This document shows positions 9,409 through 17,707 of a DNA stretch of 52,014 nucleotides, one piece after another. Made by a program: the position numbers and the translations under genes. Position 1 is the first letter of the stretch. Every line of letters starts with the position of its first letter. The stretch comes from Halieaceae bacterium (GTDB taxonomy: Bacteria > Pseudomonadota > Gammaproteobacteria > Pseudomonadales > Halieaceae). The notes beneath the pieces are model-generated. The model was not told the origin of the DNA. It worked only from the letters and a program-made list of their open reading frames with translations, and made no database searches. The stretch spans positions 1 to 52,014 of the forward strand of contig JANQIO010000224.1 in assembly GCA_028282105.1 (NCBI GenBank), in the 5' to 3' direction.

Positions 9409-10242
9409 ATGAGCCATCTCGATACACGTGTCGTCATGATTACCGGTGCCGGTGGGGGCTTTGGTCGCCTGGTGGCCTGCAAGGCCGCCGCGCGCGGCGC
9501 CAGGATTGTGGCCTGCGATATAGACGAGGAGGCGCTGGGGGCTACCCTGGATGCCATCGCCGCCGAGGGTGGCGTGGCCATGGGCCAGGTGGCGGATGTG
9601 ACGGTGGCCGCCGACATGACCCGGCTGGTGGCGGCCGCCGTGGAGGCCTTCAGCGGTGTGGACGTACTGATCAACAATGCCGGCATCATGCCGCTGGCCT
9701 ATTACAGCGACCACGCCGCGGCGCTGGAGGCCTGGCACCGCTGTATCGATATCAATATCAAGGGCGTGCTCAACGGCACGGTGGCCGTGCATGACCAGAT
9801 GCTGGCCCAGGGCCGTGGCCACGTGGTGAACCTGTCCTCTATCTATTCCAACTTTCCCTTAAAAGGGGCCGCGGTGTACGGCGCTACCAAGGCAGCGGTG
9901 AACTTCCTCTCGGACGCTCTGCGCCAGGAATCCCAGGGGCGCATCAAGGTGACCACGATCCGGCCCACCGGGATTCCCCTGACCGGGATCGGCAGTGCCG
10001 TCGTCAATATGGAGGCCGGCGCGGGTATAGTCGGCGCCAACGGTGACGCCTTCGGAGAGCGTTTTGGCGCCTTGCTGGAAGGGGGCGGGCAGGAAAGCTG
10101 GACCGACCAGGACAGCATTGAGTACTTCATGCTGTCCCCCGAATTGCTGTCAGACCAGATTCTCTATGCCATCGACCAGCCCTGGGGGGTGGTGATCAGC
10201 GACCTCACCGTGCGTTCAGGCGGCGAAGTCTACGTGGTCTGA
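9409..10242 (+). CDS. Short-chain dehydrogenase/reductase (SDR)
   Basis: This is a classical SDR of 277 residues: nucleotide-binding TGAGGGFG near the N-terminus, acidic CDID after the second strand (Asp there usually favours NAD over NADP), NNAG, and the catalytic Ser (NLSSIYS) with YGATK supplying Tyr and Lys. The start at 9409 is set by AAGGAG at 9394-9399; a longer in-frame start at 9379 would lack a ribosome binding site. It oxidises or reduces an alcohol/ketone pair whose identity is not visible. It converges with the AraC gene (4-bp gap), and a Baeyer-Villiger-type monooxygenase lies beyond, so a ketone/alcohol catabolic set is plausible. Confidence 0.88.
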   Translation: MSHLDTRVVMITGAGGGFGRLVACKAAARGARIVACDIDEEALGATLDAIAAEGGVAMGQVADVTVAADMTRLVAAAVEAFSGVDVLINNAGIMPLAYYSDHAAALEAWHRCIDINIKGVLNGTVAVHDQMLAQGRGHVVNLSSIYSNFPLKGAAVYGATKAAVNFLSDALRQESQGRIKVTTIRPTGIPLTGIGSAVVNMEAGAGIVGANGDAFGERFGALLEGGGQESWTDQDSIEYFMLSPELLSDQILYAIDQPWGVVISDLTVRSGGEVYVV

Positions 10243-10246
10243 CCGG

Positions 10247-11323
10247 CTAGCGCCGTGAACGCCGCCAGCGCAGCGGGGATTCCCCGGTCCACTGGCTGAA
10301 GGCCCGGGAAAAGGCAGCGGGCTCCGAGTAACCCAGCCGATAGCCGATTTCCGCTACCGACAGGTCCGGGTTGCGCAGGAAGTTCATCGCCCGTTCCGCC
10401 TGCACTCTTGCCAGCAACTGTGAGTAGGAGGTGCCTGCCTTGCCGAGCTGGCGGGTCAGGTTGCGCTCCGACATCGCCAGCAGCTCCGCCACTTCGCGGC
10501 GATTCGGGGGTGGCGTGTAGGCCCACAGCCAGCGCATGGTTCTCTCTTCGATGCCGACATCCTCTGCCAGCATCTGCGACATCCGCTCAGCCAGCGACGC
10601 GTACATCTTGAACAGCAGTGGGTTGGCGCTCGGCAGCGCCTGGTAGTCGAAGGCCTGGGGATAGGCGATACAGGCCTCCTCGGCGGAAAACTGCACCGGG
10701 AACGCCAGGGTGGGGGCGACCGCCTGCCAGTCGACGGGCTCCGGGAAGGGCAGGCTGACCCAGGCGGGCGGCTGGCCGGCGATAGCGATATCCTCGATGT
10801 TGCGCAGCGAGGTGCTGAGGTCCAGCACCGTGCAGTACTCCACCAGCCGGTCGATCGTGGCCTCATCGGCATCGCGCAACACCGGGCGATCCATCTGGAA
10901 GGTGAACAGCGACGACTCGCCCTGGGCGCGCACCACCATGCGGCTGTGGCCCATGGTGAGCTCCGGGTAGGCGAGGCAGACTTTTAATGCCTCTACCGCG
11001 TTGGGCGCGTGTTTCATAGCCATGCCGATGACGCCGAGGTTCTCGATACCCATCCACGGGCGCGCCTGGAACAGCAGGCGGATCGGGGACAGATCCGCGG
11101 GCAACCGATCCACCAGGGCGGCACAGATTTCCAGCTCCTGTTGCAGGGAAATGGGGAAATCCGGTTCCTCCATGGCCCGGGCCGGCAGACCCGCATCGGT
11201 GAAGATGCGCCGCGCCGCCTCGGCGCTGACGTTCAGGAAGCGCAGCTGTGCCAGGGCCCCGGCGATAATGCGCCGGCTGCCGGCGAGACTTCCACTGGCG
11301 ATGACAACAGAGGCTTCGGTCAT
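10247..11323 (-). CDS. AraC-family transcriptional regulator
   Basis: The 358-residue protein has an N-terminal arabinose-binding-like (Arabinose_bd) effector domain of about 240 residues and a C-terminal AraC DNA-binding domain of two helix-turn-helix units: VAELLAMSERNLTRQL and the signature VAEIGYRLGYSEPAAFSRAFSQWTG. The architecture matches OruR/ArgR2-like and ketone-catabolism activators of Pseudomonas-type bacteria. It is transcribed divergently from the flavin monooxygenase (121 bp between starts), so that gene and itself are the obvious targets. The inducer cannot be read from the sequence. Confidence 0.9.
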   Translation of the reverse strand: MTEASVVIASGSLAGSRRIIAGALAQLRFLNVSAEAARRIFTDAGLPARAMEEPDFPISLQQELEICAALVDRLPADLSPIRLLFQARPWMGIENLGVIGMAMKHAPNAVEALKVCLAYPELTMGHSRMVVRAQGESSLFTFQMDRPVLRDADEATIDRLVEYCTVLDLSTSLRNIEDIAIAGQPPAWVSLPFPEPVDWQAVAPTLAFPVQFSAEEACIAYPQAFDYQALPSANPLLFKMYASLAERMSQMLAEDVGIEERTMRWLWAYTPPPNRREVAELLAMSERNLTRQLGKAGTSYSQLLARVQAERAMNFLRNPDLSVAEIGYRLGYSEPAAFSRAFSQWTGESPLRWRRSRR

Positions 11324-11370
11324 AGTTCAAACTGGGCAATAGTGGCCCAAATTATCAAAAAATAGGCCCG

Positions 11371-11388
11371 AGCGGCAATGTTGCCGCT
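11371..11388. promoter_or_regulatory. 18-bp perfect palindrome between divergent AraC and monooxygenase genes
   Basis: AGCGGCAA-TG-TTGCCGCT lies 48 bp from the regulator start and 56 bp from the monooxygenase start. Its place suggests an operator. AraC proteins usually bind direct rather than inverted repeats, so another regulator or a transcript hairpin is also possible. Confidence 0.35.
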
Positions 11389-11444
11389 GGGGCATCCCGG
11401 CTACTGTGGAACTCTGAACAATTTCCACCTGTGAGGCGCAGCCC

Positions 11445-12965
11445 ATGACCACCGTAACCTCCCTGCAGTCCGCCGCCAGCGAGCACTTTGACGTGTTGAT
11501 CGTCGGCGCCGGTATCTCCGGTATTGGCGCGGCCCACCATCTGTTGGAAAAGTGCCCCGGAAAGACCTTTGTGATGCTGGAAAACAAGGACGCCTTCGGC
11601 GGCACCTGGCGTCAGCATACCTACCCGGGCATACGCTCCGACAGTGACCTCTACACCTTTGGCTACGGCTTCAAGCCCTGGTCGGGCAAGCCTATCGCCG
11701 ATGGTGACGCGATCCTCGACTACCTCGGCGAGGCGATTGAGGAAGATCAGCTCGATCAGCACATCCGCTACAGCCACCAGGTGCTGAGTGCCTCCTGGTC
11801 CAGCGCCGAGCAGCGCTGGACGGTGCGTGCCGAGCGTACGGACAGCGGTGAGGCGGTCAGCTACACCGCAAACTTCCTGTGGATGTGCCAGGGCTATTAC
11901 CGGCACGAGCAGGGTTACACGCCGGACTGGGAGGGCATGGCCGACTTCAAGGGCCCGATTGTGCACCCGCAGACCTGGCCCGAGGACCTGGACTACCAGG
12001 GCAAGCGCGTGCTGGTGATTGGCAGCGGCGCCACCGCGGCCACCCTGGTGCCCAACATGGCCGATGACTGTGAGCACCTGACCATGCTGCAGCGCTCACC
12101 GACCTACTTCTGGACGGGTGAGAACCGCAATGAGCTGGCCGACCGGCTACGCGAGTTGGACGTGGACGAGGCCACCGTCCACGATATCGTGCGCCGCGAC
12201 ATCCTCAAGATCGCCCAGGACATTCAGTATGCCTCCGAGGAACATCCGGAGCTGGTGAAAGAAGAGCTGTTCCGGGTGATTCGCGAGAAACTGGGGGAGG
12301 ACTTCGACATGAGTCACTTCACGCCCAGCTACCGGCCCTGGCAGCAGCGCATTGCCTACGTGCCCGATGGTGACCTGTTCGACGTCATCAAGTCGGGCAA
12401 GGTGTCGGTGGTGACCGACCGTATTGATCGCTTTACCGAAAAGGGTGTGCTCACCACGTCAGGCGAGCTGCTGGAAGCCGACATCATCATTACCGCCACC
12501 GGCTTCAGCCTCTGTGTCATGGGCGACATCGCCTTCGATCTCGATGGTGAGCCGGTGAACTTTGCCGACACCGTGACCTACCGCGGCTTTATGAGTTCGG
12601 GGATCCCCAACATGGCGTCAATGTTTGGTTACCTGCGCTCAAGCTGGACCCTGCGCGTCGACCTGTTGTGTGACCTGGTGTGCCGGCTGCTCAATAACAT
12701 GGACGCGAAGGGCGCCACCAGCCTGACACCGATGCTGCTGGACAGTGAGCGCGACATGGAACTGCTGCCCTGGATTACCGAGGATGTATTCAATCCCGGC
12801 TACCTTCAGCGCAGCCTGCACCTGATGCCCAAGCAGGGTGTGCAGGAACCCTGGAACAACGTGCCCGATTACTACCAGGAGCGGGAGCTGCTGCCCAAGG
12901 TGGATATCGACGAGCCGCAACTGGTGTACGGAACGGGGCCGGCGCAAGCGGTCGCGAACGGCTAG
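11445..12965 (+). CDS. Flavin-containing monooxygenase, Baeyer-Villiger type
   Basis: The enzyme would insert an oxygen atom next to a ketone using FAD, NADPH and O2. Evidence in the 506-residue protein: an FAD Rossmann motif GAGISGIGAAHHL near residue 21, the type I BVMO fingerprint FxGxxxHxxxWP as FKGPIVHPQTWP near residue 168, and an NADPH Rossmann motif GSGATAATL immediately after. GGTWRQHTYPGIRSD fits the flavin-proximal segment of the group. The last third is less conserved. Substrate could be an alicyclic, aliphatic or steroid ketone. It is divergent from the AraC regulator, and a GC-rich stem follows the stop codon. Confidence 0.88.
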   Translation: MTTVTSLQSAASEHFDVLIVGAGISGIGAAHHLLEKCPGKTFVMLENKDAFGGTWRQHTYPGIRSDSDLYTFGYGFKPWSGKPIADGDAILDYLGEAIEEDQLDQHIRYSHQVLSASWSSAEQRWTVRAERTDSGEAVSYTANFLWMCQGYYRHEQGYTPDWEGMADFKGPIVHPQTWPEDLDYQGKRVLVIGSGATAATLVPNMADDCEHLTMLQRSPTYFWTGENRNELADRLRELDVDEATVHDIVRRDILKIAQDIQYASEEHPELVKEELFRVIREKLGEDFDMSHFTPSYRPWQQRIAYVPDGDLFDVIKSGKVSVVTDRIDRFTEKGVLTTSGELLEADIIITATGFSLCVMGDIAFDLDGEPVNFADTVTYRGFMSSGIPNMASMFGYLRSSWTLRVDLLCDLVCRLLNNMDAKGATSLTPMLLDSERDMELLPWITEDVFNPGYLQRSLHLMPKQGVQEPWNNVPDYYQERELLPKVDIDEPQLVYGTGPAQAVANG

Positions 12966-12980
12966 CGTGTTCGGTTGATC

Positions 12981-13002
12981 GCGGGCGGCCCGCTACGCCC
13001 GC
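12981..13002. terminator. GC-rich stem-loop between convergent genes
   Basis: A 7-bp stem GCGGGCG/CGCCCGC with an 8-base loop lies between the monooxygenase stop (12965) and the agmatine deiminase stop (13065). It has no T-tract. The placement suggests transcript termination or 3'-end protection. Confidence 0.3.
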
Positions 13003-13064
13003 CTGCGCGGGAATGCCGGCCGCTCGCAGGCAGCCACCGTTGCTAGCCCTCAGCGGGAGCCCGA

Positions 13065-14051
13065 TTAAACAGCAGGCTGTTGCTGGGTAATGCAGTGAAT
13101 CCCACCGCCGCCCTCGGCAATGGCGGCGATAGGCACCATCACGATGTCCCGGTCCGGGAAGCAATCCTGCAGGCGCTCCCGTGCGACGTCGTCGCTGGGC
13201 ACGCCGTAGCTCGGGGCTATCACGGCACCATTGGCGATATAGAAATTCACGTAAGACAGGCAAAAGCGCTCGCCAACGGCGATGCTCGACTCCGCCTCAG
13301 GTAGCTCGAAGACCTGCAGAGAGCGGCCCTGAGCGTCAGTATGGCTTTCGATGGCGGCGCGCAGTTCGGCGAAGTAGGGTTCGCGAGAGGCTTCACCGGC
13401 CGTCTCCAGGATGACCTTGCCCGGTGCGCAGAACGCGGCCAGGCCGTCAACATGGCCGTCGGTCTCCTGGTCCAGCGGGTCGCCAGGCAACCACAGGACC
13501 TTCTCTACCCCCAGTTGGCGCTTGAGCTCATCGTCGATCTGCTCACGACTCCAGTCCGGGTTGCGGTTGGCATTGGGGAAACAGGTGTCGGTGGTCAGCA
13601 GGCTGCCTTCGCCGTCCACACACAGGCCGCCACCCTCGGCGATAAGTTCTGATTTGATCGCCGGCACGCCGATGTGCTCAAGAATGCGCGCCGCCATCAG
13701 GGCGTCCTGGTCGTGAGGTTCATACTTGCCACCCCAGGCGTTGAAGGTGAAACACACGCCGGCCAGCTCACCCTGGTCATTGATCACAAAGTTGGGGCCG
13801 CTGTCGCGGGCCCAGGAGTCATCGATGGGTATCTCGAGAATATCGATATCGCTGCCCAGGAAGTGGCGTGCGCGCTCGAGTTCCTCGGGCGGCACCACCA
13901 TGGTTACCGGTTCGGCGTCGCGTATCGCGTGGGCCACGTCGGCATAGCCCCGGGCGGTGGCGTCACTGTTGGTCCACATACCGTCGCGGCAGGGCCAGGC
14001 CATCCAGGTGCGTTCGTGAGCGGCCCATTCGGGTGGCATCTTGTAACTCAT
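13065..14051 (-). CDS. aguA: Agmatine deiminase (agmatine iminohydrolase)
   Basis: AguA converts agmatine to N-carbamoylputrescine plus ammonia. The 328-residue protein, a little shorter than the usual 345-370, has the deiminase landmarks: MPPEWAAHERTWMAWP at the N-terminus, DDSWARDSGP, AEGGGLCVDGEG, TDGHVDG and the nucleophilic Cys in GGGGIHCITQQ (about residue 321). The ATG at 14051 follows GGAG with 8-base spacing. The next step of the pathway, AguB, is encoded 1.1 kb away on the other strand, with a LysR gene between them. Peptidyl-arginine deiminase is the name of the wider family; the aguB neighbour favours agmatine. Confidence 0.9.
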   Translation of the reverse strand: MSYKMPPEWAAHERTWMAWPCRDGMWTNSDATARGYADVAHAIRDAEPVTMVVPPEELERARHFLGSDIDILEIPIDDSWARDSGPNFVINDQGELAGVCFTFNAWGGKYEPHDQDALMAARILEHIGVPAIKSELIAEGGGLCVDGEGSLLTTDTCFPNANRNPDWSREQIDDELKRQLGVEKVLWLPGDPLDQETDGHVDGLAAFCAPGKVILETAGEASREPYFAELRAAIESHTDAQGRSLQVFELPEAESSIAVGERFCLSYVNFYIANGAVIAPSYGVPSDDVARERLQDCFPDRDIVMVPIAAIAEGGGGIHCITQQQPAV

Positions 14052-14145
14052 GTGTCGGGCTCCAGGAGTGTGCTTGACGGCAGAGTAGGGTAGGACCGAG
14101 ACTCGGGCAAACGAAAGATATTACCGCTAGCTATGAGAAATATTT

Positions 14146-15039
14146 ATGTTGGGACGCTACGGTCGCCTGCCGTCAATGCAGGCCCTGCTGTGCTTTGAGG
14201 CCGCCGCCAGGCTCAGGAGCTTCTCCAGGGCGGCCGAAGAGCTGAGTATCACCCAGTCGGCTATCAGCCATCAGGTACGCGGGCTGGAGGAACAGCTCGG
14301 CGCCCAGCTGTTTCGTCGGCTGGGTCGCACCATCGAGCCGACCGATGCCGGGCTGGACCTGCTGGAAACGGCGCGCCGCACATTGGGTTCCCTGAGCGCC
14401 GGCATCAACCGCCTGGAGTACTACATCAAGGAGGGCTCGGTGGTAATCAGTTGCCTGCCGGCCTGGGGCCGGCACTGGCTGCTACCGCGCCTGCCATCGC
14501 TGCGGGAACGGCATCCGCACATCGATCCCTGGGTGGTGTCCACCTATATGGATGTGGATTTCGTGCACACGGAAAGCGACTGCTTCATCGCCTATGGTGA
14601 TGGTCACTGGCCCGGCTTTGAATGCGTCGAACTGTATCGGGAGCTACTGACGCCACTGTGTACGCCGGCGCTGGCAAAAACCCTGGGTAGAAAGCCGCGC
14701 GCCGATCGCCTGCTGGCCGCCGGCCTGCTGCATGATGAGGGCTGGGAAGGCTGGGGCAGCTGGTTTCAGCTCGCCGGTCTCGATGAGGGCGCGCCGGTAC
14801 TGGGCACCAGCTTCAGTGACCACGGGCTGATGCTGGACGCGGCCCTGGCTGGGCAGGGGCTTGCGCTGGGCAGCCTGACCCTGGCACAACACGCGCTGGG
14901 CATAGGCGCGTTGGTGCAGCCCTTCGCCGAGACCCTGGAGACCGGGCTGGGCTGGTATCTGGTGGGAGAGGCGCAGCGGCTCGCACGGCCGGAAGCGCGG
15001 GCGGTGTGGCAGTGGCTGGTGGAGCAGGTAGACGCCTGA
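14146..15039 (+). CDS. LysR-family transcriptional regulator (GcvA-like), probable agu regulator
   Basis: The 297-residue protein has an N-terminal winged helix-turn-helix: LPSMQALLCFEAAARLRSFSRAAEELSITQSAISHQVRGLEEQLGAQLF. A periplasmic-binding-like effector domain follows from about residue 95. The N-terminal wording is that of the GcvA/AmpR subgroup. It sits between and divergent from aguA (94-bp gap) and upstream of aguB, so control of agmatine use by agmatine, carbamoylputrescine or putrescine is the simplest inference. The start codon is set by homology; the upstream bases give only a weak ribosome binding site. Confidence 0.88.
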   Translation: MLGRYGRLPSMQALLCFEAAARLRSFSRAAEELSITQSAISHQVRGLEEQLGAQLFRRLGRTIEPTDAGLDLLETARRTLGSLSAGINRLEYYIKEGSVVISCLPAWGRHWLLPRLPSLRERHPHIDPWVVSTYMDVDFVHTESDCFIAYGDGHWPGFECVELYRELLTPLCTPALAKTLGRKPRADRLLAAGLLHDEGWEGWGSWFQLAGLDEGAPVLGTSFSDHGLMLDAALAGQGLALGSLTLAQHALGIGALVQPFAETLETGLGWYLVGEAQRLARPEARAVWQWLVEQVDA

Positions 15040-15140
15040 TATCAATTCACCTCATGAATAGCTAAAAAACATTGCGTTTGATCCGCGCCGCGGCCGCGGC
15101 GTAGTCTCAGGTTTTTGGGCGCTGTTTTCTGGAGAGCGTT

Positions 15141-16022
15141 ATGCGTGAAGTGACTGTGGCGGCCACCCAGATGGCCTGCAGCTGGGACCGCGAAGCCAAC
15201 CTGGCCCGCGCCGAGGCGCTGGTGCGCCAGGCGGTGGAGCAGGGTGCACAGATTGTGCTGGTGCAGGAGCTGTTTGAGACGCCGTATTTCTGTATCGAGC
15301 AACGCCATGAACACCTGGCCCTGGCCACGCCGCGGGATGCCAGCCCGCTGCTGGAACACTTCAAGGCGCTGGCGCAGGAACTGGCGGTGGTATTACCTGT
15401 TAGCTGGTTCGAGAAAGCTGGCAATGCCTTCTTCAATTCCCTGTGTGTCATCGACGCCGACGGCTCGGTGCTGGGTTACTACCGCAAGTCCCATATCCCC
15501 AACGCCATCGGCTACCAGGAGAAGCAGTATTTTACGCCCGGTGATACCGGCTTCCAGGTCTGGGACACGCGCTATGCGCGTATCGGTGTGGCCATCTGCT
15601 GGGACCAATGGTTTCCTGAAGCCGCCCGCTGTATGGCGCTGCACGGCGCGGAGCTGTTGTTCTACCCCACCGCCATCGGTTCAGAGCCCGGCGACCCGAC
15701 GCTGGATTCCCGCGAGCACTGGAAGCGGGTCATGCAGGGCCACGCTGCCGCCAACGTGGTGCCGGTGATCGCTGCCAATCGCATCGGCGAGGAGATAGCC
15801 AGCGGGGACGAGTCCCTGCGCATGACCTTTTATGGCAATTCATTTATCTGCGACTACACCGGCGCTATTGCGCAACTCGCAGACGATCATTCCGAAACTG
15901 TGCTGGTAGCGCGCTTCGACCTCGACAGCATCGCCAGCTACCGGGCATCCTGGGGCCTGTTTCGCGATCGGCGACCGGACCTGTACGGGGATATCACCCG
16001 GCACAGCCCCGGGATTCACTGA
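15141..16022 (+). CDS. aguB: N-carbamoylputrescine amidase
   Basis: AguB hydrolyses N-carbamoylputrescine to putrescine, CO2 and ammonia. The 293-residue nitrilase-superfamily protein has the Glu-Lys-Cys triad at E42 (VQELFETPYF), K115 (YYRKSHIP) and C152 (ICWDQWFPE). The FETPYF and SHIPN wording and the WDQWFPEAAR segment are characteristic of carbamoylputrescine amidases rather than other nitrilases. A GGAG ribosome binding site precedes the ATG. Only 2 bp separate it from the MFS gene, so the two are co-transcribed. With aguA it completes the agmatine-to-putrescine route. No arginine decarboxylase gene is visible here, so agmatine is imported or made elsewhere. Confidence 0.92.
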   Translation: MREVTVAATQMACSWDREANLARAEALVRQAVEQGAQIVLVQELFETPYFCIEQRHEHLALATPRDASPLLEHFKALAQELAVVLPVSWFEKAGNAFFNSLCVIDADGSVLGYYRKSHIPNAIGYQEKQYFTPGDTGFQVWDTRYARIGVAICWDQWFPEAARCMALHGAELLFYPTAIGSEPGDPTLDSREHWKRVMQGHAAANVVPVIAANRIGEEIASGDESLRMTFYGNSFICDYTGAIAQLADDHSETVLVARFDLDSIASYRASWGLFRDRRPDLYGDITRHSPGIH

Positions 16023-16024
16023 GC

Positions 16025-17176
16025 ATGCTGGCGCTTTTGCCGGGCCCGCGTACCTGGGCCGTCGCGCTACTGGGCTGCATCTCCATCATTCCGGTGCTGG
16101 TCGGGCCGATCATTACCGGTGTGCTGGTGGATTTCGGCGGCTTCACCGACCGCAGCGCCGGGATCACCGCCGGTTTTGGCGCCATCGGCTCGGTGTCCAT
16201 TGCGCTGATCTGCGCGCTGACCATGCACCACCTGCGGCTGCGCCGACTGGCCATGGCCGGCATTGCGGTGGCGGCGCTGGGCAACGTGGGGGCCGCCCTG
16301 CTTTACACCCAACATGAGCTGTTCTATCTGCTGCGGGGTGTTAACGCCTTTGCGGCGGGCGCCTGCTATGCGGCGGTCATGAGTAGCTTTGCGCGCGAGC
16401 AGCATTCCGAGCGTTGCTACGGCCTGTTCATGATGCTGCAGTTTGGCCTGGCGGCCGTGGCCCTGTACGCGCTGCCCACCTATCTGCCAGAGATGAACGC
16501 CACCCAGATGTATCTGGGCTTCGCCGTCTGCAATCTGCTGGGTCTGGCCCTGGCAACGGCTCTGCCGGACAGCGCCGCGCTGGCCGAGGGCGTCAGTATT
16601 CGCGGCAGCGAGTGGCGACTGATCCTGGCGCTGCCGGCGCTGGCGGGCCTGCTGGCTCTGTGCGCCTTCGAGGCCAGCAACGTCTCCACGGATGCCTACA
16701 TTGAACGAATCGCAGTGTTTGCGGGCCTCAGTGATGCGGAGATTGGCACCTCCCTGGGTATTGCCTCGCTGATGGGCGTGCCCGGGGCATTTGCCATCCT
16801 CTGGCTCAGTGATCGCTTTGGCCACGCCCGGCCGGTACTCGCCGGCATCACGGTTGGCGCGGTCTCGCTGTACTTCACCCTGCACGCCGAGAGCTTCACC
16901 AGTTTCCTGATGTGGACGTCCATTCATAGCGTGACCTGGGCGTTCACCTTGCCCTATATCCAGTCGCTGCTGGCGGACATGGACCCCGGCGGCGCCGTAG
17001 TGACCGCTGGTGGCCTGGCCAGCGGCGCAGGCGGCGGGCTGGGCCCCACCGCTGCGGCGCTAACGGTCAGCAACGAAGATTACTCGGGGGTGTTATGGGT
17101 AGGGCTGGCGACCTATCTGGTAGCCGCCGCCTGCATTCTGTTTGTCGGCTCCCGCTTGCAGGCAGCCTCAGAATAA
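16025..17176 (+). CDS. Major facilitator superfamily transporter (CynX/NimT-like size)
   Basis: The 383-residue integral membrane protein has about 12 hydrophobic segments. There is a conserved-loop type sequence between the second and third helices (MHHLRLRRLAMAG) and a corresponding WLSDRFGHARPV loop near residue 260, the MFS internal repeat. It follows aguB by 2 bp, which suggests transport of agmatine, putrescine or a related amine, but no residue proves that. It overlaps the convergent MOSC gene by 9 bp at their 3' ends. The N-terminus is short before the first helix. Confidence 0.8.
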   Translation: MLALLPGPRTWAVALLGCISIIPVLVGPIITGVLVDFGGFTDRSAGITAGFGAIGSVSIALICALTMHHLRLRRLAMAGIAVAALGNVGAALLYTQHELFYLLRGVNAFAAGACYAAVMSSFAREQHSERCYGLFMMLQFGLAAVALYALPTYLPEMNATQMYLGFAVCNLLGLALATALPDSAALAEGVSIRGSEWRLILALPALAGLLALCAFEASNVSTDAYIERIAVFAGLSDAEIGTSLGIASLMGVPGAFAILWLSDRFGHARPVLAGITVGAVSLYFTLHAESFTSFLMWTSIHSVTWAFTLPYIQSLLADMDPGGAVVTAGGLASGAGGGLGPTAAALTVSNEDYSGVLWVGLATYLVAAACILFVGSRLQAASE

Positions 17177-17707
17177 GCCGCGTTGCCTGGCCGGCTCCGC
17201 GCTGGCGGTCGGCGATGGTAGTACCTGCACGGCGTCGCCCAGACGCAGGCTGCCGGACTCGATGATCTTCGCGCACAGTCCGCCATGGCCAATCATGGCC
17301 GCCACGCCGCCCTTACCCAATGCTTGTTCCATCCGTGAGCATGGGTGGCATAGCGCGGTGGCCTCAAACACCGCTTCGCCAATGCGAAAGCGCTGTCGGC
17401 GCAGGGCGTTGAGATTGATGCCGGAGATCACCAGGTTGCGCCGCAGAGTGGCGGGTGCAATCGCCGCCAGCCCGGTGAAGTGTTCGATCTGGGCGATAAA
17501 CTCGCGGGAGATCACGGTGACCTGGCGCGCCGACCCCGGGGTTTTCGTCACCCGGTGGTCGCCGTCCAGGCCGAGACCGGCAATCGCTTGCACCTGCTCC
17601 AGCGGCTGCAGCGGCTGGCGTCGTGCCGGCCGCACGCCGATCCAGTCCAGTCGCCCCGGCGCCAGGTCGGCGGCGAAACGATCCAGTGGGTTGCTGCGTT
17701 TGTTCAT
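17168..17707 (-). CDS. MOSC domain protein
   Basis: The 179-residue protein is a single MOSC (molybdenum cofactor sulfurase C-terminal) domain: GLDGDHR near residue 47, RQVTVIS, then LRRNLVISGINLNAL, FRIGEAVFEAT and CHPCSRME. The Cys in CHPC corresponds to the conserved Cys proposed to handle sulfur or the molybdenum cofactor in MOSC proteins such as YiiM. It is translationally coupled to the upstream aldo/keto reductase by TGATG overlap. Detoxification of N-hydroxylated compounds, as for YiiM/YcbX, is possible but unproven. Confidence 0.85.
   Translation of the reverse strand: MNKRSNPLDRFAADLAPGRLDWIGVRPARRQPLQPLEQVQAIAGLGLDGDHRVTKTPGSARQVTVISREFIAQIEHFTGLAAIAPATLRRNLVISGINLNALRRQRFRIGEAVFEATALCHPCSRMEQALGKGGVAAMIGHGGLCAKIIESGSLRLGDAVQVLPSPTASAEPARQRGLF

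Noticed and set aside
15086-15101. 16-bp perfect palindrome CGCCGCGGCCGCGGCG before aguB
   Set aside because: It consists only of G and C in a GC-rich genome and resembles a chance low-complexity palindrome. It is possibly a transcript hairpin, but nothing else supports a regulatory call.
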